A DNA stretch of 64,000 nt from Metaruminococcus_A sp003150405 (GCA_902489745.1 CABUBB010000001.1:186001-250000), one strand, 5' to 3'; positions 32,468 through 40,993 are shown, numbered from the stretch's first letter. Translations and numbers: made by a program. Notes: a model not told the origin generated them from the letters alone.

Positions 32468-32965
32468 ATGCTGCCAACAAACGGTGCGGTCATCGCCGCA
32501 ATGGTCGACTATAACCGGGGAGACGCCCCGCGCATCAACCATGCACTTAAAGTGTACGCATACGCCAAATCCATCGGCGAGCAGGAGGGGCTGCTGGAAA
32601 AAGAACAGGCCATTTTGGAAACCGCCGCTATCCTGCATGACATCGGCATCCATGAAAGCGAACGAAAATACGGCTCGGCAGACGGGCGCTATCAGCAAAT
32701 CGAGGGGCCGGATATTGCAGAAACGCTGCTTCACGGGCTCGGTTGTAAGGATAAAGACGCTATTGACCGGATTCGCTTCCTCATCGCTCACCACCACACC
32801 TATACCGACGTGGACGGTTTGGACTACCGCATTCTCATTGAGGCGGATTTTCTCGTCAATCTCGATGAATCCCCCTCCATGCGGCGGTCGTCGGAAGAGA
32901 TCCTGCGCAATCATTTTCAAACAGGCGCAGGCGTCCGTTTTTGGAAAGCGCTGTTCCAGTTGTAA
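32468..32965 (+). CDS. HD domain-containing phosphohydrolase
   Basis: A 165-residue protein with metal-ligand motifs in HD-domain order: His in INHALKVYAYA, LHDIG near 58-62, HHHT near 110-113, and Asp in LIEADFLVNL. HD proteins of this size hydrolyse phosphate bonds in nucleotides or other small molecules; the substrate is not evident. The ATG at 32468 is served by GGAG inside the end of araC. A GTG at 32459 is possible but overlaps the ribosome site. Probably cotranscribed with the regulator. Confidence 0.82.
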   Translation: MLPTNGAVIAAMVDYNRGDAPRINHALKVYAYAKSIGEQEGLLEKEQAILETAAILHDIGIHESERKYGSADGRYQQIEGPDIAETLLHGLGCKDKDAIDRIRFLIAHHHTYTDVDGLDYRILIEADFLVNLDESPSMRRSSEEILRNHFQTGAGVRFWKALFQL

Positions 32966-33171
32966 CCGAAGGGGTGGTGTTTACCGGCCGAAGTGCCAAA
33001 AACAGTGTGGAGACATCCGGCACTTTTACGGTGAAAACGACCGTTCAGCCTTGTTCTCAGGCGGTCAGGGGCTGGAGCAGCAAAACAGACCAGCTCCGGG
33101 TTGTTTTAAACGGCGCGGCACTGTGCTGCCTGACGCTTTCTGGCTCATTCTGAATCTGGCGCCGTCCAAAC

Positions 33172-33202
33172 AAAAACGGCCTCCAATGCGGAGGCCGTTT
33201 TT
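33172..33202. terminator. Bidirectional terminator between the HD gene and sigG
   Basis: A 13-bp perfect stem (aaaaacggcctcc / ggaggccgttttt) with a 5-nt loop and T run in both directions. A weaker hairpin (aagtgcc / ggcactt, 32991-33025) lies just after the HD gene; the 206 bases between the HD stop and this terminator hold no convincing gene. Confidence 0.9.
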
Positions 33203-33249
33203 GATTTGCGTTGTCAATCCAACACTAGGCATGCTATAATAAAGGCCGG

Positions 33250-34020
33250 TTAAAGCTGCCCTTTAATGCGGTCGAGCGCGCTTTTTTCAAGCCTTGATAC
33301 CTGCGCCTGGGAAATGCCGATTTCATTTGCCACTTCTACCTGGGTTTTGCCGCCGAAAAAGCGCAGGGACAGGATTCGCTTTTCCCTCGGTGCAAGCTGG
33401 CTGATAGCTTCTTTGAGCGCAATTTCTTCCAGCCATCCGCGATCGTCGCTTTTGTCGCTGACCTGATCCATTACATAGATGGTATCCCCGCCGTCCGAGT
33501 AAATTGGCTCGTTGAGCGAGACCGGGTCGACAATGGCCTCCAGCGCCAGCACGACCTCGTGTTTCGGCAGATCCAGTTCTTTGGCAATTTCTTCTACCGT
33601 CGGCTCCCGCTGGCTTTTGCCCATCAGCCGCTCTTTGGCCTGCATGGCCTTGTAGGCAATGTCCTTGAGCGAGCGGCTTACCCGGACCGAGTTGTTGTCC
33701 CGCAGGTAGCGGCGGATTTCCCCCAAAATCATCGGGACGGCATAGGTGGAAAAACGGACGGAATGGGATAAATCGAAGTGATCAATCGCCTTGATGAGCC
33801 CAATGCAGCCCACCTGAAACAAATCGTCGAGGTTTTCGCCCCGGTTTGTAAACCGCTGGATGACGCTCAGCACCAGCCGCAGGTTACCGTTTATGAGCTG
33901 CTCGCGCGCGTTTTTGTCGCCCTCTTTGGTACGGGCCAGCAGCTCCATTTTTTCTTTTTCTTTGAGCACCTTGAGTTTTGCGGTGTTCACACCGCAGATT
34001 TCAACTTTGTTTAACAGCAC
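33250..34020 (-). CDS. sigG: RNA polymerase sporulation sigma factor SigG
   Basis: A 256-residue forespore-specific late sigma factor. The product begins with GTG and reads LLNKVEICGVNTAKLKVLK, matching the diagnostic N-terminus of SigG. Region 2 is seen as NGNLRLVLSVIQRF and DLFQVGCIGLIKAIDHFDLSHSVRFSTYAVPMI, and region 4 ends GISQAQVSRLEKSALDRIK. In Bacillus sigG follows sigE directly. Here it stands 3.97 kb upstream of spoIIGA, separated by carbohydrate genes, and has its own terminator and a candidate forespore promoter. Confidence 0.96.
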   Translation of the reverse strand: MLLNKVEICGVNTAKLKVLKEKEKMELLARTKEGDKNAREQLINGNLRLVLSVIQRFTNRGENLDDLFQVGCIGLIKAIDHFDLSHSVRFSTYAVPMILGEIRRYLRDNNSVRVSRSLKDIAYKAMQAKERLMGKSQREPTVEEIAKELDLPKHEVVLALEAIVDPVSLNEPIYSDGGDTIYVMDQVSDKSDDRGWLEEIALKEAISQLAPREKRILSLRFFGGKTQVEVANEIGISQAQVSRLEKSALDRIKGQL

Positions 34021-34060
34021 ATCCGCCCGCCCCTTACTGTGTATTGATTGGAACCATTAC

Positions 34061-34090
34061 AAGTATGAACCTAAAAAATTGTTTCAATAC
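34061..34090 (-). promoter_or_regulatory. Candidate forespore (SigG/SigF-type) promoter of sigG
   Basis: On the minus strand GTATT (34090-34086), an 18-nt spacer, then CATACTT (34067-34061). The SigG consensus is GHATR, about 18 nt, CATNHTA, so each element has one mismatch. Located 41 nt before the GTG start. Confidence 0.45.
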
Positions 34091-34129
34091 ATCGGGCAAA
34101 CATTTCCAAAAAATGAAAGGATCTTTGTT

Positions 34130-35689
34130 ATGATTCATCCGGTCGTCCTTCGTATAAATGGAAAAAAGCAGGAAACAGCCGCAGAAACCGGCATCCTTCT
34201 TTCCGAACTAATCCGTCAAAACCAAATTGCGCTGCCCATGCCCTGCGCAGGTAACCACACCTGCGGCAAGTGCAAGGTCAAAGCGTCGGGGGCGCTCAGC
34301 CCTATGACGGCGCAGGAGCGGGCATTTTTGTCGGAGCGGGAGATTGCCTCCGGCGTCCGTCTTGCCTGCTTTGCAGCGGTTGAAGGAGCCTGTGAATTGG
34401 CGGTGGATACCGGCGATGCCGGCAGCCAAATCCAGTCCTCCGCCGTTTTTGCGGAGTTTCCCATCGATCCTCCAGTCAAAGCGGGGTGCGGCCTTGCTGT
34501 AGATATTGGCACCACCACTGTGGTCGCTTATCTCTATGATTTGGCGGATGGCAAACTGTTGGGCGTCCAGAGCGGGATGAACGCCCAGCGCGGCTTTGGC
34601 GGCGATGTGATTTCCCGCATCAATTACAGCAACGAACACGGGCTGGAACCGCTTCAGGCCGCCATTATAGGGCAAATCAGGCAGCAGGCGGCGGACGCGC
34701 TTGCCGCCTGTGGGAAATCCCTTGCCGATCTGCGCTCCGCCGTGATCACCGGCAATACCACCATGCTGCACCTGCTCGCCGGGCTGAATCCCTATGGCAT
34801 AGCAGTTTCCCCCTTTACTCCGGTCAGCCTGTTCGGAACCGAACTTTCCCCGGAGATTTTGAGCTTTCCTTCGGCGCGCGTCTATCTGCCCCGGTGTATC
34901 AGCTCCTATGTCGGGGCGGATATCACCTGTTCCATCCTTGCGAGCGACATGATGGAGCAGCAGACCGCCCTTCTCATCGACCTTGGCACCAACGGAGAGA
35001 TGGCACTGCGTTATCAGGGCCGTCTCTACTGCTGCTCCACTGCCGCCGGTCCGGCATTTGAAGGCGCCGGAATGCAGATGGGCATGACCGCCGTAGACGG
35101 AGCCATCCACAAGGTCTGGATGGCAGACGGCGAACTCCGCTATACGGTGCTTGGCGGAGGTTCCGCAGCGGGCATCTGCGGCTCCGGCGTCATCGACGCG
35201 GTCAGCATCTTTGTCAAAGCCGGTCTGATTGACGATACCGGACGCATCGAAGAAGAAGCGGAAGGTTACAGCCGTTTCGGAACCGAGTTTGACGGCTTCC
35301 CGGCGCTGAAAATCGGGGAGAGCGGGGTGCTCATCACCCAGCAGGATGTCCGCAAGCTCCAGCTTGCCAAATCTGCGATTGCAGCGGGCGTCCTGACTCT
35401 GCTGTCGGAATCCGGCTGTACGCTGGAAGAAATTGAAACGCTGTACCTCGCGGGCGGCTTCGGCAGCTACGTCGACATTCACTCCGCCTCCGGCATCGGC
35501 CTGGTGCCGGAGGCGCTGGTGCCAAAGGTGAAGGTCATCGGCAACGGCGCTGGTGCCGGAGCGTCCATGCTGCTGCTCAGCCGTGCCGCTGCGGAACGGG
35601 AAGAGGAGATCGCCACCTGCGCTGGAGAAATCGGCCTTTCTGCAAACCCTACTTTTATGGATCATTACGTGGAACAGATGATGTTTTAG
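34130..35689 (+). CDS. RACo-like ASKHA protein with N-terminal [2Fe-2S] ferredoxin domain (DUF4445)
   Basis: A 519-residue protein. Residues 1-80 form a ferredoxin-like domain with Cys ligands in CAGNHTCGKC and a fourth in RLACFAAV. From about 120 on is an ASKHA ATPase-like body (GLAVDIGTTTVVAYLYD, LIDLGTNGEMAL, VITGNTTMLHLL, LAGGFGSYVDI). This is the arrangement of RACo, which uses ATP and electrons to reactivate corrinoid proteins of methyltransferase systems. No corrinoid protein or methyltransferase is in the window, so its client is unknown. ATG 34130 is preceded by AAAGGATC; longer frames to the left lie antisense to sigG and are not credible. Confidence 0.85.
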   Translation: MIHPVVLRINGKKQETAAETGILLSELIRQNQIALPMPCAGNHTCGKCKVKASGALSPMTAQERAFLSEREIASGVRLACFAAVEGACELAVDTGDAGSQIQSSAVFAEFPIDPPVKAGCGLAVDIGTTTVVAYLYDLADGKLLGVQSGMNAQRGFGGDVISRINYSNEHGLEPLQAAIIGQIRQQAADALAACGKSLADLRSAVITGNTTMLHLLAGLNPYGIAVSPFTPVSLFGTELSPEILSFPSARVYLPRCISSYVGADITCSILASDMMEQQTALLIDLGTNGEMALRYQGRLYCCSTAAGPAFEGAGMQMGMTAVDGAIHKVWMADGELRYTVLGGGSAAGICGSGVIDAVSIFVKAGLIDDTGRIEEEAEGYSRFGTEFDGFPALKIGESGVLITQQDVRKLQLAKSAIAAGVLTLLSESGCTLEEIETLYLAGGFGSYVDIHSASGIGLVPEALVPKVKVIGNGAGAGASMLLLSRAAAEREEEIATCAGEIGLSANPTFMDHYVEQMMF

Positions 35690-35766
35690 CGCAGCAAAAT
35701 ATTTGTTGCCCGCTTTGTCCGCTTCCTATTGATTTCAAAGGGTGTATGGTGTAAAATAAAATAGAA

Positions 35767-35805
35767 TTTGACCGGCCTGTACGCGTGATTCAGCAGCCGG
35801 TCAAA
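35767..35805 (+). promoter_or_regulatory. Leader hairpin upstream of araB
   Basis: tttgaccgg (35767-35775) and ccggtcaaa (35797-35805) are perfect inverted repeats 21 nt apart, downstream of a TAAAAT-like -10 and 30 nt before the start codon. It could be an operator or an RNA hairpin; the sequence does not match the Bacillus AraR box. Confidence 0.5.
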
Positions 35806-35835
35806 CAAGTACTTGGCATTGAAAAGGAGATTATC

Positions 35836-37509
35836 ATGGGAAAATATGCAATAGGCGTTGACTTTGGCACCTTGTCGGGCCGCGCTGTTCTGGTCGATGT
35901 TCAGACAGGCGAGGAACTCGCCTCCAGTACCTTCGAATATCCCCATGCAGTTATGGATGAAGCCCTGCCGGATGGCACCAAGCTCGGTCCGGATTGGGCG
36001 CTGGAGCACCCGCAGGATTATCTGGATGTTTTTGCCCACACCATTCCTGCTGTTCTGGCGGAAACCCGTGTTGCGCCGGAAGATGTCATCGGCGTCGGCG
36101 TTGATTTCACCGCCTGCACCGTGCTGCCCACCAAGCTGGATGGCACCCCGCTCTGCTTCTTGGAGCAGTTTAAATCCAATCCACATGCTTATGTGAAGCT
36201 CTGGAAGCACCACGCCGCGCAGGATAAGGCGAACAAGCTCAATGAAATTGCCGCCGCCCGCGGTGAAAAATGGCTTTCCCGTTACGGCGGAAAAATCTCC
36301 TCCGAATGGGTTATCCCCAAAATTTGGCAGATACTTGACGAAGCACCGGAAATTTATGACGCTATGGACTGCTTCATCGAAGCGACCGACTGGGTCATCT
36401 GGCAGCTCACCGGCCATAAAACCCGCAATAGCTGTACCGCTGGCTATAAAGCCATCTGGCATAAACGGGACGGCTATCCGTCTGACGATTTCTTCAAAGC
36501 GCTCGATCCGCGCCTTGAACATGTTGTCGATGAAAAGCTCAGCCGTACCATTACACCGCTCGGCCAAAAAGCGGGCGAGCTGACCGAGGAAGCGGCCAAG
36601 CTCACCGGGCTTTGCCCCGGCACCGCCGTTGCAGTCGGCAACGTCGACGCGCATGTTTGCGTCCCCGCAGTTAAAATTGACGGTCCCGGCAAAATGCTTG
36701 CCATCATGGGCACTTCCACCTGCCATATGCTGCTCGGCACCGAGGAAAAACAGGTCCCCGGCATGTGCGGCGTTGTAGAGGACGGCATTCTGCCTGGCTT
36801 CTACGGCTACGAGGCCGGCCAGAGCTGCGTTGGCGATCATTTCGCCTGGTTCATTGACAACTGCCTGACCGCAGAATATGTCGCAGACGCCAAAGCAAAA
36901 GGCGTCAATATCCATAAATATCTCCGCGAAAAGGCGGAAAAACTCCGTCCGGGCGAAAGCGGCCTGGTTGCACTCGACTGGTGGAACGGCAACCGCTCGG
37001 TACTGGTTGATGTTGACCTTACCGGCGTTATGCTTGGCATGACGTTGCTCACTAAGCCGGAGGAGATTTACCGCGCTCTCATCGAGGCCACCGCTTATGG
37101 TACCCGTACCATCATTGAGACCTTCCGCAAGAGCGGCGTCCCGGTTTACGAGTTCTACGCGGCGGGCGGAATTGCGGAAAAAGACCCCATGACTATGCAG
37201 ATTTACGCCGATATTATCAACATGCCCATCCATATTTCCGGCAGCTCGCAGGGCCCGGCCCTCGGCTCCGCCATCTTCGGCGCAGTAGCAGCCGGCAAGG
37301 AACGCGGCGGCTATGACAGCATTTTTGAAGCATCCGCCGTCATGGGCAAGCTCAAGGATACCGTCTACACCCCTATCCCGGAAAATGTCGCTATTTATGA
37401 CCGCCTCTTTGCGGAGTATAAAAAACTCCATGACTATTTTGGCCGCGGCGCAAATGACGTTATGAAGCGCCTGAAAGCAATCAAAAAAGAGGTCGTTCTG
37501 GGTAAATAA
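35836..37509 (+). CDS. araB: Ribulokinase
   Basis: Phosphorylates L-ribulose to L-ribulose 5-phosphate with ATP. At 557 residues it has AraB length. The FGGY-kinase phosphate-1 motif is GVDFGTLSGRAVLVD at the N-terminus; GVDFTACT follows near 100; the second actin-like half contains GNVDAHVCVPAVK, MGTSTCHMLL, and EATAYGTRTIIETFRKSGVPV. ATG 35836 follows AAAAGGAG; a GTG further upstream lies in the leader hairpin. It is the first gene of an araB-araD-transaldolase operon. No arabinose isomerase (araA) is in the window. Confidence 0.92.
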   Translation: MGKYAIGVDFGTLSGRAVLVDVQTGEELASSTFEYPHAVMDEALPDGTKLGPDWALEHPQDYLDVFAHTIPAVLAETRVAPEDVIGVGVDFTACTVLPTKLDGTPLCFLEQFKSNPHAYVKLWKHHAAQDKANKLNEIAAARGEKWLSRYGGKISSEWVIPKIWQILDEAPEIYDAMDCFIEATDWVIWQLTGHKTRNSCTAGYKAIWHKRDGYPSDDFFKALDPRLEHVVDEKLSRTITPLGQKAGELTEEAAKLTGLCPGTAVAVGNVDAHVCVPAVKIDGPGKMLAIMGTSTCHMLLGTEEKQVPGMCGVVEDGILPGFYGYEAGQSCVGDHFAWFIDNCLTAEYVADAKAKGVNIHKYLREKAEKLRPGESGLVALDWWNGNRSVLVDVDLTGVMLGMTLLTKPEEIYRALIEATAYGTRTIIETFRKSGVPVYEFYAAGGIAEKDPMTMQIYADIINMPIHISGSSQGPALGSAIFGAVAAGKERGGYDSIFEASAVMGKLKDTVYTPIPENVAIYDRLFAEYKKLHDYFGRGANDVMKRLKAIKKEVVLGK

Positions 37510-37525
37510 AGGCGGAGGTATCGAC

Positions 37526-38221
37526 ATGCTGGAACAACTGAAAGAACAGGTTTACCGTGCAAATATGCTGCTTCCGGAGCATCGTCTCATCACCTTTACA
37601 TGGGGTAATGTCTCCGGAATTGACCGCGCACAGGGCTTGATTGTCATCAAGCCGAGCGGCGTGGATTATGACAAGATGACCCCGGAGGATATGGTCGTCC
37701 TTGACCTCGCCGGGAATAAGGTGGAGGGTAAACTCAACCCTTCGTCGGATACCGACACCCACCTCGAATTTTACCGCAATTTCCCGAACATCGGCGGTGT
37801 TGTCCATACCCATTCCCGCTGGGCTACCATCTGGGCGCAGGCGGGTAGGGGAATCCCGGCCTACGGCACCACTCAAGGGGATTACTTCTATGGCGAAATT
37901 CCCTGCACCCGTTCCATGACCCCGGAGGAGATTGCAGGTGACTACGAACTCAACACCGGCAAGGTGATTGTGGAACGGTTCCAGGAGTTGGATCCGGACA
38001 GCATCCCCGCCGTTCTTGTCAAAAGCCATGGTCCGTTTACCTGGGGCAAAGATGCCTTTGACGCCGTTCACAACGCTGTTGTGCTGGAGGAGGTCGCCAT
38101 GATGGCATGGCACACCGAAATGCTCCGCGGCGCAGTTACCACCCCCATGCAGCAGGAGCTTCTGGACAAGCACTTCCTGCGCAAGCACGGGCCGGGCGCC
38201 TATTACGGCCAGGCCAAATAA
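37526..38221 (+). CDS. araD: L-ribulose-5-phosphate 4-epimerase
   Basis: Converts L-ribulose 5-phosphate to D-xylulose 5-phosphate. The 231-residue class II aldolase-fold enzyme shows the Zn ligands in VVHTHSRWAT and in VKSHGPFTWG, and the phosphate-binding WGNVSG and KPSGVDYD segments. GGCGGAGG precedes the ATG, 16 nt after araB. The C-terminal HGPGAYYGQ is typical of AraD. Confidence 0.94.
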   Translation: MLEQLKEQVYRANMLLPEHRLITFTWGNVSGIDRAQGLIVIKPSGVDYDKMTPEDMVVLDLAGNKVEGKLNPSSDTDTHLEFYRNFPNIGGVVHTHSRWATIWAQAGRGIPAYGTTQGDYFYGEIPCTRSMTPEEIAGDYELNTGKVIVERFQELDPDSIPAVLVKSHGPFTWGKDAFDAVHNAVVLEEVAMMAWHTEMLRGAVTTPMQQELLDKHFLRKHGPGAYYGQAK

Positions 38222-38309
38222 CCTCTCGGCTGGAAAGCCGCTGCTTTTGTGAGACTTGCGCCGAACGGCGCAGCTTAATAAATTCACCAGATGAAAGGAT
38301 GTCACCACT

Positions 38310-38957
38310 ATGAAACTGTTCGTTGATACCGCGAATGTAGACGACATTAGAGAAGCCAACGATCTTGGCGTTATCTGCGGCGTCACCACCAATCCGTCCC
38401 TGATTGCAAAAGAGGGCAGGGATTTTGTTGAGGTCGTCAAAGAGATTACCGAAATTGTCGACGGTCCAATTTCTGCGGAAGTCATCTCCCTTGAAGCTCC
38501 GAAAATGGTTGAGGAAGCTCTTGAGCTTGCCAAAATCCATAAAAACATCGTCATCAAAATCCCAATGTGCGCCGAGGGCTTGAAGGCGGTTAAACAGCTC
38601 ACCGCAAAGGGTATTAAAACCAATGTTACCCTTATCTTCTCCGCGGCTCAGGCGTTGCTTGCTGCAAGAGCGGGCGCTACCTATGTCAGCCCGTTCCTCG
38701 GCCGTCTGGATGACATCGGTTCCACCGGCATGATTCTCATTGAGGACATCGCTCAGATCTTCGCTATGCATGAGATCCCGACCGAAATCATCGCCGCTTC
38801 CATCCGCAACCCGATCCATGTTATCGACGCTGCAAAAGCTGGCTGTGACATTGCAACGGTTCCGTATGGCGTCATCAAACAGATGATCGGTCATCCGCTC
38901 ACCACCTCTGGTATCGAGCGTTTCCTCAAAGACTGGGAAGGCGTTCCGAAGAAATAA
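38310..38957 (+). CDS. Transaldolase / fructose-6-phosphate aldolase-like protein (small type)
   Basis: A 215-residue TalC/MipB-type aldolase. The start MKLFVDTANVDDIREA, the Schiff-base Lys in IVIKIPMCAEG (near 85), TNVTLIFSAAQALLAARAGA and YVSPFLGRLDDIG fit this family. Members act either as transaldolase or fructose-6-phosphate aldolase; which one is not certain from sequence. Its place after araD makes transaldolase, linking xylulose 5-phosphate to the pentose phosphate pathway, the natural guess. The 88-nt gap after araD has two short hairpins (cggct/agccg and tgcgcc/ggcgca), possibly tuning expression. Confidence 0.88.
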   Translation: MKLFVDTANVDDIREANDLGVICGVTTNPSLIAKEGRDFVEVVKEITEIVDGPISAEVISLEAPKMVEEALELAKIHKNIVIKIPMCAEGLKAVKQLTAKGIKTNVTLIFSAAQALLAARAGATYVSPFLGRLDDIGSTGMILIEDIAQIFAMHEIPTEIIAASIRNPIHVIDAAKAGCDIATVPYGVIKQMIGHPLTTSGIERFLKDWEGVPKK

Positions 38958-38971
38958 ACCAAAGGGCTTAT

Positions 38972-39002
38972 AAAAACGCTGTGCAATTTGCACAGCGTTT
39001 TT
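38972..39002 (+). terminator. Rho-independent terminator of the ara operon
   Basis: A 14-bp stem (aaaaacgctgtgca / tgcacagcgttttt), 3-nt loop and an extended T run (TTTTTTCTTTTTTT). Confidence 0.93.
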
Positions 39003-39117
39003 TCTTTTTTTGAAATTTCCAGCGGCAGCGTGAATTCCTTAATATTGCGCTGCATTAGAAACCATAGACGTTAAAAATAAAAAACGCTGATTTAGAGAGC
39101 GTTGTTTTGAGAAAACA

Positions 39118-39145
39118 TTGAGGGACGGCGGTAGCCGTCCCTCAA
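39118..39145 (-). terminator. Terminator of the secA-pheA-mltG cluster
   Basis: ttgagggacggc / gccgtccctcaa, a perfect 12-bp stem with a 4-nt loop, downstream of the DUF6506 gene on the minus strand. A second imperfect stem with aacgct/agcgtt lies at about 39083-39103. Confidence 0.8.
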
Positions 39146-39197
39146 AAATATTTCTTATTTCACTGTGCACTTTCGCCGACGGTGTTTGACTGGTCTG

Positions 39198-39485
39198 CTA
39201 CGACTTGGAAAAGGTTTTACGGTAGAGCTCCTCCTGTTCCGGCAGATGGGTAACAAATCCAACTGGAATTTTATTCCGGGTCGCTTCTATGATCTTTTTT
39301 GCGCCAATTTCACCAAATGCCCCGCAGAGCTCAATACAGCCAATACCATTTTGGCATAACTCTTTGGCGACTGTGCACGCCTGCTCAATGGTAGATACCC
39401 CTACCATTTGGGCATTCCCGCTTTGGATTTCCGCCCGGTCAAGCTCTGGGTTAAAATCCCCCATAATGAGAAATGCAAATTTCAT
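39198..39485 (-). CDS. DUF6506 family protein
   Basis: A 95-residue cytoplasmic protein: MKFAFLIMGDFNPELDRAEI, then GIGCIELCGAFGEIGAKKIIEATRNKIPVGFVTHLP. This matches small clostridial proteins grouped as DUF6506, with one compact alpha/beta domain and no known activity. AAGGATT precedes the ATG. It lies 29 nt after mltG and is last in its cluster. Confidence 0.75.
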   Translation of the reverse strand: MKFAFLIMGDFNPELDRAEIQSGNAQMVGVSTIEQACTVAKELCQNGIGCIELCGAFGEIGAKKIIEATRNKIPVGFVTHLPEQEELYRKTFSKS

Positions 39486-39514
39486 CGGAATCCTTACCTT
39501 TCACAGACAAGAGC

Positions 39515-40513
39515 TTAAAGCGTCGTATCCGGCGCAATGCCCGCCTTTTCACAGTTTGCCTGGTGTTCCTCATAGGTCGCGGCAAAATAGGTTGTCCCAT
39601 CCTTGCCGGTGACAAAATACAGGTAATTGGTGTTCGCCGGATTCAGTGCCGCGTTGATAGCATTGCCGCCCGGGTTGCAGATAGCCCCCGCCGGAAGAGC
39701 CGCGCATTTGTTGGTGTTATAAGAGGCGTTGTAGCGGTTGATATCCCCGCTGATAAACGGCTTGATATAGTTCTCCACATAGACAATCGTCGCATCCACC
39801 TGCAGCTTCATCCCACTGTTGAGCCGATTGTAGATAACCGACGCTACCAACGGCATATCTGCGGATTTGTTGACCTCCCGTTCGATAATCGAAGCTACCG
39901 TCAGGGTCTGATCAATGCTGTAACTGCCGTATCCACGGGTAATGTGCCGTTTGGCCTCGTTTAAAAAGACACGGATGACCTGTTCAGGCTCAGCGTCTAG
40001 GTAAAAGTCGTATGTATTGGGGTAGAGGTAGCCCTCCAGTTTAAAGCAGCGGTTTCCATCCCCGGTCGTTCCCATATTGGTGATAAAGGAGTAGTTGCTG
40101 TAATCCATTGAATTCATTGCCGCAAACAGCTCCGCCGCGGTGCAAACGCCGTTTTGTTCCAGCTTGGTAAAGACCTGCGCCACAGTATAGCCCTCCGGAA
40201 TTGTCACCCGCACCGTTTGAGGTGGCTCAGGTTCGGAACTGGAGGTGGTGCTGCCGGTATTTCCGCCGGAGGTCCCGCTCTGTTGGCCACCGGAACCCTG
40301 CCCGTCCTGCTGTGAGGTGTCTCCGCTATCGTTGGAAAGATCGGAAGATTCAGAGGAATCGTTGTCCGGGACGGCGAGCATGGCGTAATATTCGGTCATG
40401 CGGGATTTCGGTTCCACCGCACGGGCTGTTTCGGAGTCTGTTTCGTTGTTTCCGCAGCTCGTCAAAGCGAGACAACAGATTGCTGTTAATAGTGCAAATA
40501 TGCGTTTCTTCAT
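39515..40513 (-). CDS. mltG: Endolytic transglycosylase MltG (YceG-like), predicted lipoprotein
   Basis: A 332-residue enzyme that cleaves nascent glycan strands and terminates peptidoglycan polymerisation. The C-terminal YceG-like domain has ASIIEREVNKSADMPLVASVIYNRL with the catalytic Glu, and later NPGGNAINAALNPANTNYLYFV. The N-terminus is a lipoprotein signal (MKKRIFALLTAICCLALTSC), whereas most MltG proteins have a single membrane helix. A Ser/Gly/Gln-rich linker (about 55-105) follows, then the LysM-like region with RVTIPEGYTVAQVF. ATG 40513 after AAGGAGTG is better than the upstream in-frame start at 40570. Confidence 0.88.
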   Translation of the reverse strand: MKKRIFALLTAICCLALTSCGNNETDSETARAVEPKSRMTEYYAMLAVPDNDSSESSDLSNDSGDTSQQDGQGSGGQQSGTSGGNTGSTTSSSEPEPPQTVRVTIPEGYTVAQVFTKLEQNGVCTAAELFAAMNSMDYSNYSFITNMGTTGDGNRCFKLEGYLYPNTYDFYLDAEPEQVIRVFLNEAKRHITRGYGSYSIDQTLTVASIIEREVNKSADMPLVASVIYNRLNSGMKLQVDATIVYVENYIKPFISGDINRYNASYNTNKCAALPAGAICNPGGNAINAALNPANTNYLYFVTGKDGTTYFAATYEEHQANCEKAGIAPDTTL

Positions 40514-40612
40514 CCAATCACTCCTTAGCTCACTTGGCTCACAGAGAAGGGAAATGCCGCGGCAAAGCAAACAAATCTCGGTTTGCTCCGGGATTTGAAG
40601 AGCTTTTGTCTA

Positions 40613-40993
40613 TTAATAACGAATAGCCACAAACAGGTCGCCTAAAACCGGAAGCGGTTTGATATGCCCTTCACAAGTGGCAATAATGCCGTAAACCATA
40701 AAAAAGAGGCTCAGCGCGCTCAGGGCAAGGTTGACAATCCCCGCAATAAAACCCAGGTGGATGATACCAAAGACCAGCGAAAACATGCTTGTTACAAATC
40801 CCACCACAATTTCAAAAAGAAACAGCAGCAATCCCTGGTTTGCATGGTATTTGACATACCGCGACTGCGGCTTGGCCACCAGCGGGATGACAAACAAAAA
40901 TCCAATGTAGCAGAGAATGCACAAAAACTTGTTTTCCCGCACATCGCTTGGATCCGGAATAAAGGTCGGTTTTTCGCCAAATGGATGATTCAT
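40613..40993 (-). CDS. DUF4870-like membrane protein
   Basis: A 126-residue integral membrane protein with three to four hydrophobic segments. KFLCILCYIGFLFVIPLVA and YVKYHANQGLLLFLFE, and a C-terminal GIIATCEGHIKPLPVLGDL, are the signature of DUF4870/YlaC-type small membrane proteins of unknown function. It begins 15 nt after pheA and is probably in the same transcript. Confidence 0.8.
   Translation of the reverse strand: MNHPFGEKPTFIPDPSDVRENKFLCILCYIGFLFVIPLVAKPQSRYVKYHANQGLLLFLFEIVVGFVTSMFSLVFGIIHLGFIAGIVNLALSALSLFFMVYGIIATCEGHIKPLPVLGDLFVAIRY

Noticed and set aside
32941..33153. A 70-codon frame after the HD gene
   Set aside because: Overlaps the end of the HD gene and a hairpin, has no ribosome site, and matches no family; the gap looks non-coding.
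34208..35665. A 485-codon minus-strand frame opposite the RACo-like gene
   Set aside because: Shadow; the plus-strand protein has clear Fe-S and ASKHA motifs.
35686..37527. A 613-codon minus-strand frame opposite araB
   Set aside because: araB is complete with all kinase motifs and a good ribosome site; the mirror frame has neither.
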